A DNA stretch of 64,000 bases, from assembly GCA_014529385.2 (NCBI GenBank), contig CM043968.1:22251484-22315483 (forward strand), written 5' to 3'. The notes below the pieces were generated by a model. That model was not told the origin of the DNA. It made no database searches and saw nothing but the letters and a program-made list of their open reading frames with translations. Below, in pieces: positions 55,986-64,000 of this stretch. This DNA is from Adiantum capillus-veneris. Lineage: Eukaryota; Streptophyta; Polypodiopsida; Polypodiales; Pteridaceae. Positions within the stretch are counted from its first letter, which is position 1; each line of letters starts with the position of its first letter. The translations under genes were made by a program, and so were the position numbers.

Positions 55986-56689
55986 CGAGCCATTACTAGG
56001 ATAATAGAATGGTATGCTATACATGTAATATTTTAAACAGTTCTATTCTCCTAAATTCTAGAAAATGGAAAATGGCCATATACACCAATTTTTGTTTTAA
56101 AAGAGACAGTAAAAAGATCACAACACAAGGATATGCATGTATGCACAACAGATTGGTGTGTGTGTTTTTTTTGCCCTTATTTAATTTTACTAAAAAGAAC
56201 TATTTCAAATGACAACTGACAAAGATAATAACAAACTTGTGCCGAATGTAATTAGCCTTTAGATTTTGTACAAGAGTGATGGGATGAGCTTCATTCAAAA
56301 GAAAATGTGTTTGTCTATAAGTTGAAGATCCTAGATCTTCTACGAGCAACAACCAACCTAGAAACCGAGAAAGAGCGATCCTCACCTGCGTCCTTACAAA
56401 GGAAGGCGACTATTCATTAGCCCTTTATGCATTTTAAAGGCATAAAAAAATTCCCTACATGTTAATGATGTCACCCAAAATTTGAGATTTACTATCCTTT
56501 TAGTTGTTTTTATGTCAATTTTTAGTTAATGTTATATCGAAGAGAATTTTAACCCCTGTTTCCTTACTTCCAAAGCATTTAAAAAATGATGCTTTTCCTT
56601 TCCTACAAAGTTCGTATGAAATCCACTTAAAAGAGGTTCTCTTACTGTATTAGATAGTCGGTTTTAAGGTAAACAAGTGAAAGGGTCAT

Positions 56690-56959
56690 AGTGGCTTTCT
56701 AAAAACAATAAGAAAGTGATACAATCATTAGGTTCAATTTAACTAGAATTATAAAAGGTGAAGCATTGTTCGAGAATGTCTCTTTTATTAAGCAACCGAG
56801 ATCTCTCCTCATAAAGAGGCAAACCGAAAATACTAGCAAAATTTTTGAAATTTTAGGATTTTTGTTCTCACACATTTCACCAGTTTTTCTTCCCTTTACC
56901 ATGGCTTGCTCATAAATATAAATTAATAAATTAATAAAATCATCATATATATACATATA

Positions 56960-56993
<34 letters not shown>

Positions 56994-57023
56994 AGTAAAT
57001 AATATAATGAAAAGAGCTCATTA

Positions 57024-57061
<38 letters not shown>

Positions 57062-57905
57062 ATAAATATAATAAATAAATAAATATATGTATAAAATTTA
57101 CTAGAATTATGCAAGGTGAAGCTTCATCTTAGTATTCTAAAAGAATAGAATGCAAGAGAAGTCAAGCCATGTGAAAAGAAAGGTGAAATAAAACGATCCA
57201 TTTAATATTTTAAAACTAAAATAGCATTTAAGATAAGTATGAATCATCACTAAAAACATTGACACTATGCCTAACTTAACTCTCCTCTAAGGCTTCTTTT
57301 GGAAAACCAAAAAATAAGAAAGCAGTAAAGCCATTAGGTGAGTTTAACTGGAATCAGTGTTCGAAAAAGGATTGTCTCAGCTTAGCCTTGAGCCGGTTGA
57401 AAATCGAGATTAGTTGGTTGCAAACCATGGTAAAGAGAAGAAAAAGGCTGAAATATGTGAGAAAATAGTTCAAAAATCTTGCAAATTTATGCTAGTATTT
57501 TTGGTTCGCTTCTTGTGAGGAGAAAATTTAGCCGATGGCCGCTTAATAAAGAGACTTTCTTGAATTTTGACTAGAATTAATTTATAGAATGCCAAAAAAG
57601 TCAAGCCATGTGAGCTGTGAAATGAAATGTGAAATAAAAAGAACTCATTTACATGTGTGTGTGTATTACTATAGAATTTACTAGAATAATGCAAGGTGAA
57701 GCTTCACTTTAATATTCTAAAACAATAGAATGCAAGAAAAGTCCAAACATGTCAGGATGTGAAATGAAAGGTGAAATAAAAAGATCCATTTACTATTTCA
57801 AAACCTAAATAACATTTAAGGTAAGCCCAATCATCACTAAAAACATTGAAGTATGCCTAACCCAACTCTCCTCTAAGGCTTCTTTTAGAAAGCCCAAAAA
57901 GTATT
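56690..57905. repeat. Tandem pair of about 600-bp units, one with an inverted core
   Basis: Direct homology includes 57097-57310 with 57677-57905 (TTTACTAGAAT(T/A)ATGCAAGG...CTCTCCTCTAAGGCTTCTTT) and 56697-56750 with 57300-57352. In contrast, 56778-56912 (TATTAAGCAACCGAG...CTTTACCATGGCTTGC) matches 57418-57560 in reverse complement. (AT)n/(GT)n tracts at 56941-57062 lie between. Confidence 0.8.
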
Positions 57906-58985
57906 GGTATCAATCAAAATTCCATTGTTGTTCTGTCAACAAGGATAGATGAGATAGGTACCCAACCTATTCTGAAGCATACCAAAGTCAGACATACTAT
58001 CTTCCAATGCCAAAATGGGTTTAAGAGGCATGGGATGGTTCATTCCTAACTATTTCTTTTTCATAGCCATAGTGGTACAACTAAAGGCCTCATACCCACG
58101 CCTCCCTCACATAGTCAAATTAGTCTAGGCATCCCACCACATGCTACGTATCAGCCCAAAGGGCAAGGTTTTCCATCAAAGGCTAGTATCCCATCAAATC
58201 CATTAATTTAACTTTAGTCTCTTAAGAAATTATGTTTTCAGTCAAGAACCACATCACAAACCATATCTGCATCAAAACTAATTACCTGAAAACACTGCCA
58301 AAATATCAGCTACCACACCCTACCAAAATCACCCAAACACTGTGGTTATCCCTACCTTTTCATTGTACATAAGCATGTGTGAGTTAGGGGCACATTTCTC
58401 ATATCTCCTTAAAAATCCCCTGCTAACTAATCACTAGGTTAGTTGAGCCAAAATAAATAAATAAAAGTAAAAAAATAAAATATACTATGGTCCATTTGCA
58501 TGTAAATATTTCATTGTATAGATGAATTTTTTATTTTAATTATTTTGATATTTATTTAAATATTTTTACCTAAGTATGTGTTATTTGTCTAAGTATGCTA
58601 AGTACATTGAGTCACCCTTACCATAATTTTTCTTACCATTGTGAATACTCTTTATTATATTAATACATCTTTTCATCAAAGCATCTCCAAGTCTTGGTGT
58701 GAACCCATTATGAGAAAAAATCACAAAAATGCCTTTCATCTAGTCATTCCCTTTTACTAAATTACCATTTTTTCTACATGCATTCTTCGTTACTTCTTGT
58801 AAATAGTCATAAATCAATATAAAAAAAAAGGGCCCCCTCATTTGATTCCCCCTTTTTTATATTTCTTTTTTTTGTTTTATATTTATATACAACTGACACT
58901 ATTTTAGATTCTACAAATTGTTTATATACTAACATATTTTTTTTCATCATATTCATATATCATATTTGTAAAAAATCCTAATTCA
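57906..58985. other. AT-rich, no feature seen
   Basis: There is no ORF, repeat or RNA gene I can support here. From 58440 the sequence is very AT-rich. Confidence 0.5.
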
Positions 58986-61900
58986 TGTATATTTTCAAAC
59001 CCTCAAGAATCTATTAGGTCATGCTCTCATGCAAGAGGGGCTCACTCTTGGAAGATTATGCAAATTCAACAAAAGGGAGGCCGGTGAAGACTTTTGTAGG
59101 AGGAAAAAAAACATCCACCTCTACATTGAATTTGAGGACATGATCAAAATAAAAACTTTAGCTCACAAGCTAAATAATCACCTCAAAATGTTTCATAATT
59201 TTTGGAGCTACCACCGGTGAGATATGATTTTTTTGGTGGAGCCCATTCTGCCCACTTTTTTTCACAAGTCACCATAGTCTTTTCTCACCTTCCTTCACAC
59301 TTCCACACACACACACACATTCATTTCTCTCTATCCCTCCCTCAAACCTGCACCTTCCATGGTTTCTCTCACCCCCTTCACCATTAACCTTTCCTCTCAC
59401 CTCCAAAGCTCTCATATGAACTCTACATGTGCATACACCATCTCTATTTTGTATTACCTCCAAATTACATTTCTTTCTTACATCTTCTCTATATACATAA
59501 AATTCAGCATATAAAAACATGTTTAATCTCTACTAATTAGAGATTCTCATCAACCAACATCGGCATTTTTATCGTGTTGATTCAACCTTGGACGACAACG
59601 CAAGAAGAGAAGAAGAAATAGAGGATCGGTAGTCATTTTTGAGAACCTACACAAGTAAGTTCAAAACTATTTCAAAGCTTCACCATTACAAATATTCCCT
59701 CACTTCTTCAACCATCTTACTTTAACCATTCGCCTCATTCTATCCATTGTAAATATATTATTAACTTTCTAATGATTACTAACATTAACCACTAACATAC
59801 TAACACAAAATATCCATTGACATAACCATAAAAGACACCTCCACCTTAATACATGTACATAGTAAAAACACACACTCTCTCTCCTTTCTTAACTCTCTAG
59901 TCTCACTATATCTACCATCAATAATGCCTTTCTCTTGAGCCCACATGCATGACTCAAGTAGACGAAGAAGGCCCGCAATGTTTTGATATTCAAAAGAAAT
60001 CCTAATCTTGATTTGATTAGAGTGTAAATAAGGTTATCAATAACCTTAATGAGGGGTCTCTGACCTAGAAATAGACCCCTCTTCTTCTTGTAAATCATCC
60101 CCAAGCTCTCACATAGCACCCCCACACTATAGGCATGAGGAGAGATTTAGATGCAGTCATTACCTTGTGAGCTTCACACTTGGTGTGAGAAAAGCTTTGA
60201 TGCTACAAATTGCAAAGTGAGAGAGTGTGAGTTCCCTATCTAAAACCACTATTGTATATGCTCTTCTATTTTCAAAAATTTGCGGTTTTGGTGCTTCAAA
60301 GGTGTGTCTTGGTTCTAGATCGTCGTCCTTTCACTTGTGGCGTGTGGTTTGGTGAATGCAAGGTGATTCATATCTTTTAAGTTCCATCATTGAGCTTGTT
60401 TAAGAAAGTGGTTAGTGTGTTTTCATTGCCAAGTTTCTTGTTCATTGTAAGAGGGTTTTGTGGTGAGAGGTTTCCCACACCCTAAGACAATGTGTGTGTG
60501 CTAGCAATGTTTACCATTCACTAATTTTTGGTTTATTTTATGCAAGCTCCGTGATAGTGTGATAGTATACTGCCTTACTTTGCATGTTGTCAATCAGGTA
60601 TTTGCACAAACTCCATCTTTCTTCCCTCTAATCTGACTCTTTCTTGCACCATTTGGTGTGCATCTTGGTGTGAGACTATTTTTGTGTGTGTTTTGTTGCA
60701 CCTCCTCTTGGTCGTGACAGAATCTCTCTTGCATCCTAGTTTACATCCCATAACTAGGTGGTGCCTCTTCACTTTCTTGGATGTGGGTATGTTGTTTCTT
60801 TTTCTTGCTTGTGGTTGCCCCAGTCCCAATTGAGCAGCACGGGAGCCTTGAGGGGTGTTTAGAGGTCGCCTCTCTTGTTGCCCACCCTGGACTGCCTCAC
60901 CAGCCAAGTCTAGGCTTGTTCGGCCAAAGGTTATAGTGATGACAAGGTCCTATTTAAACCCCAATTTTTACACTCTAATTTGGAGTTTTTTTAAAAGAGA
61001 GTTCCCATGGTAAGGTTTCGACCCTAATGGTGTAGAGTTGAGGTTATAGCTAGGAAGGAATAGGGATCACATACATGTACATGTGGGTGTGTGTGTGTGC
61101 CCACCCTTTTGTAGGCACAAAAGCTTGATTGAGGCAGTAAACCCAAAGAGTAGGGGCATATTGCCTCATCAAAGAGATGAGAATTTCTAGAAAGAGATGG
61201 CTGACTTTTGGCTAGCTCTTTTCAGAGAGGGTTGTGATGATGGTTTTGTTAACCTCCAATCTTTTGAATCCATTTAAAAAATCATATTCTTGAGTTTGGA
61301 AATTTCTTTAAAAGCAATGAAGGAAGATGATTAAGAGTACACAATAAGGTGGAGTAAAACCATGCAAGTATTGAGAGATTTGGTGAAGAGCACGTTACTT
61401 TTCCCTTTACCAAAATTGGCCAGGTCTCCCAGTGTGCACATTTGTGAAGGTAGATTAATGAAGACTTTTGAGGTTTTCATGATCATCCAAATGTTTTTGA
61501 TAGAGATATTAAGAAATCTATTGATGTATGCTTGCTTCTTTTCTAAGATGAAACGAAATTTGTCTGCTACAAGGTTAAGACATGAAGTTATGTCGTGAGT
61601 GATATTTGTGAAGATGCAATCGGATGCATCTAAAATCCACCTGAACTTGTGTTTGTGGCTTTTGTAGATGGGGAGGAGAATACATAATATCATTAATGGG
61701 TTGGGATACCCAAGGTATGTGAGCTAAAATTCTACTTGTTCAACTAAGGATATAATTGGATGGTTGAGAAGATGAAACTCATGGCCATTGAGTCTGTATG
61801 GCAGAGAGCCAAACTAGACTTTGGTAAAGAAAAGAGGAAATTTTGGGTGCTTTGTCGATCCTTGAGATGTAGAATTTCCTCATACATTTTTGAATTGATA

Positions 61901-62182
61901 GCATAGAAGCTTGTGTTAACCAGTGAGGCGGTCCGGGGCGGGCAACAAGAAGAGTGGCCTCTAGACACCCTTCAAAGCTCCCGTGCTGCTCAATGGGGCT
62001 GGGGCACAACACAACACAAACCAAAACAACAAACCCACCGCCAAATCCCAACTACATAAGGGGCACCACCTAGTTTAAGAGCGAACTAGGACGCAAAAGA
62101 GGAGAATCGTTAGAGCAACCCACAAACAAGCAAGGAATTTACACTAACCCTAACACCAATGGAGTACTCTCACACACTAAAA

Positions 62183-62258
<76 letters not shown>

Positions 62259-63995
62259 TGCTCGGGCTTCTTTGAAACGTATCGGCAATGATCAAGCAAA
62301 CACAACTATATATTTAAGAAAGAGAGAGAAAGGGGGAGGGGGTGCTTGTTGCATTAATACCTTCTTACAAATCTGTCATGACAAATCAAAGTGAGATTAG
62401 TACTTGTTCAACATAGCTTGCGTAAATTTCACCACAACACATCACAAGAAAAGCCACCCCAATCACTGTCTTAAGGCCAGGGGAGTCCTCTCCACCCTGT
62501 CGCCCTCTTACAGTATGTGGGATTTATGGCTAGATTGATGACAACACCAGAGACAAGCTATCAAGAACTTAACAAAAAAAAAACACCAAGACACTTACAC
62601 ATCATTGTTGTCCATTACTTCACGTTGGAAGGGAGACAAAGTATCCAAGCTTAGTCCAAATCCACCCTCCTTGATTCAGCGAATGTTGGGCTTACACTAG
62701 TAGGAGAAATGATAGATTTCCTACTCTCAATTGAATGATCACTCTCTCTCTTACAATGGCATAGATTTCCCTTGCTAATCCCCTATTACAACACATGCAC
62801 ATGCATAAGACAATGAGCTTCCACTCAAGAGCTCCTTCTAGAGAGGTTGAGCTTGGCTTCTCAAGCTATAGCATAGTGCTCTTGCTTATGGCTCCCCCCT
62901 TTTTATGCTAGCTACACCCTCCTTTTATAGCAATTTTGAAGTCTAGGGTTACTCCTCTAACCATGGTTGGGTTAGATTTTCAGCAATTTATCTAATTTCT
63001 TTTGCTTGGAATTATCAAGAAGTTGGTGGGGAAAGAGAGAGGAGAGAAATGGAGGTGATAGGACTTTTCATAGTGGGTTAGTGTTAGTAGAGTTAGTATT
63101 AATTTACAAATGGAATTGGATATTTACAATGGGAGTATCCATGTAGGATACAAATAAGGAAGAAAAACTCTTAAGAGGTAAGAAAATGTGGATTTCTTAC
63201 AAGGTTGATGCTCCAAGTGTCTTGAGTAGGGCCAATTTTGACGCTTGTTGACGGTCCACTAGCTTTGACGGTACATTTTTTCTCCACTCTTGACCTTCCT
63301 TGAGAGACAAGGTAATTGAAGCTGAGTAATCAACCACCATGATGTTGTCTTTTAAGAGAAGAGGCTGAATTTTGTGGTTTTTTGATAGATATGGGTAATT
63401 TGGAGGAGGAAAAATGAGACTAGGTGGTCAATTTTGGAATGGAATTGTGTGTGGGAGGTATGAGTTCACCATGGTTTCTCTTATTCTTCAAGGTTGAGGA
63501 GAAGGTGAGTAGTGTGCAGAGAGGAGTGGTGAGAGAGATGGGGATGATGAGTGGAGAAGTGTGTGTGAAAGAGGAAAATGATAAAGTGGAAGAGAGAGTG
63601 TGGCTGCATAGCATGGGAAAACTGGGGTCCACTAAAAAAATCATAGCTCACAGCTGGTAGCTCCAAAAATCATGAATAAATTTGGGGTGATTATTCAGAG
63701 CGTGGGCTACATTTTCTCTTTTGACCACCGCTCCAAATTCGGAGTGGAGATAGGTGCCAAAATTCTCACCAAAAAGCCTGTTTTTTGTGCCTGCAAAAGT
63801 CTTTTAGTGGTCCCCTCCTTTGTTGAATTTGTACAATGCATCCAAGAGTGAGCCCCTCCTTTGTCATATTATAATACAAAGCATTCAAGTTGCCCTTGAC
63901 CCATGCATGGAGGAGGATTATTGGTGAAATAAGAAATATATACATGGTGGGACTAGTGTATGGACTATTCATGGACTTTAGCTCAATGAGCACAT
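58985..63995. repeat. Large diverged inverted repeat (about 2-kb arms, about 1-kb centre)
   Basis: Outer parts match inverted: 59030-59240 (GAGGGGCTCACTCTTGGA...TTTTTGGAGCTACCA) with 63650-63870. Middle parts match: about 59745-59845 with about 63050-63140 (reverse complement). Inner parts match: 60700-60905 (TAACTAGGTGGTGCC, TTGAGCAGCACGGGAGC, GTTGCCCACCCTGGACTGCC) with about 61920-62075. Distances between matches are similar on each side. The ORFs at 59029-59220 and 63766-63993 belong to the matching arms and share EGLTLG. (GA)n lies at 62187-62255. No transposase or other gene is recognised. Confidence 0.75.
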
Positions 63996-64000
63996 GGTGT

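Overview
The window looks like repeat-rich nuclear DNA of a land plant. A plant-type PLS pentatricopeptide-repeat (PPR) gene, Ty3/gypsy elements primed by initiator tRNA-Met, a plant-style L1 LINE, a MULE-like transposase and long (GA/CT)n and (TA)n tracts all point that way. The style of the PPR protein and the mix of elements would fit a fern or another early-diverging vascular plant, but that is inference. There are no rRNA, tRNA or CRISPR loci and no bacterial-style operons. The only gene that reads as host-like is the PPR gene at 35.2-36.8 kb; almost all other coding sequence is decayed transposon code.

Layout. 0.1-2.9 kb: an unrecognised decayed coding remnant, a 259-bp tandem duplication and a small minus-strand ORF. 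3.6 kb: a tRNA-derived SINE. 3.9-22.7 kb: nested minus-strand Ty3/gypsy chromovirus-type elements. Outer element X has its 3' LTR at 3926-5429 and its 5' LTR at 21616-22675. Element Y (body 11861-17315) is inserted into the gag gene of X. A complete solo LTR, Z (17993-19886), is inserted into the 5' LTR of Y with a 5-bp target-site duplication. A 246-bp MULE-like MITE with a 9-bp duplication sits in the 3' LTR of Y. Afterwards a 3.27-kb inversion (8409-11682) broke X at protease and Y in its 3' LTR. This produces what looks like a separate plus-strand element, but both breakpoints rejoin cleanly when the segment is turned back.

22.7-31.0 kb: a second SINE-like fragment, then a decayed minus-strand Rep-helicase-endonuclease (Helentron-type) Helitron, followed upstream by a decayed multi-exon RPA-like ssDNA-binding gene and a group of (GA)n/(G)n tracts. 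31-37 kb: gene-poor sequence, then the PPR gene with a possible upstream transit-peptide exon and a possibly decayed C-terminal tail. 38.9-39.5 kb: a Ty1/copia reverse-transcriptase remnant.

39.8-44.6 kb: a candidate non-autonomous Helitron with a plant-type 5' end (A|TC) and 3' end (CTAG|T). It holds (GA/CT)n cassettes in both orientations, a tandem array of about 350-bp units and a tiny 5'-truncated LINE insertion. 44.7-54.2 kb: two copies of a long-hairpin repeat, a 5'-truncated L1 LINE, a MULE-like transposase pseudogene, three copies of a short palindromic hairpin, and a two-exon ORF with a methyltransferase-like motif I. 54.7-64.0 kb: tandem and inverted duplications, ending in a region of about 5 kb (58.99-63.99 kb) whose two halves are diverged inverted copies of each other.

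Few of these genes act together in the cell. The window is mainly a record of nested insertion, inversion and local duplication around one PPR gene. Alignments were made by eye from the raw sequence; no database was searched.
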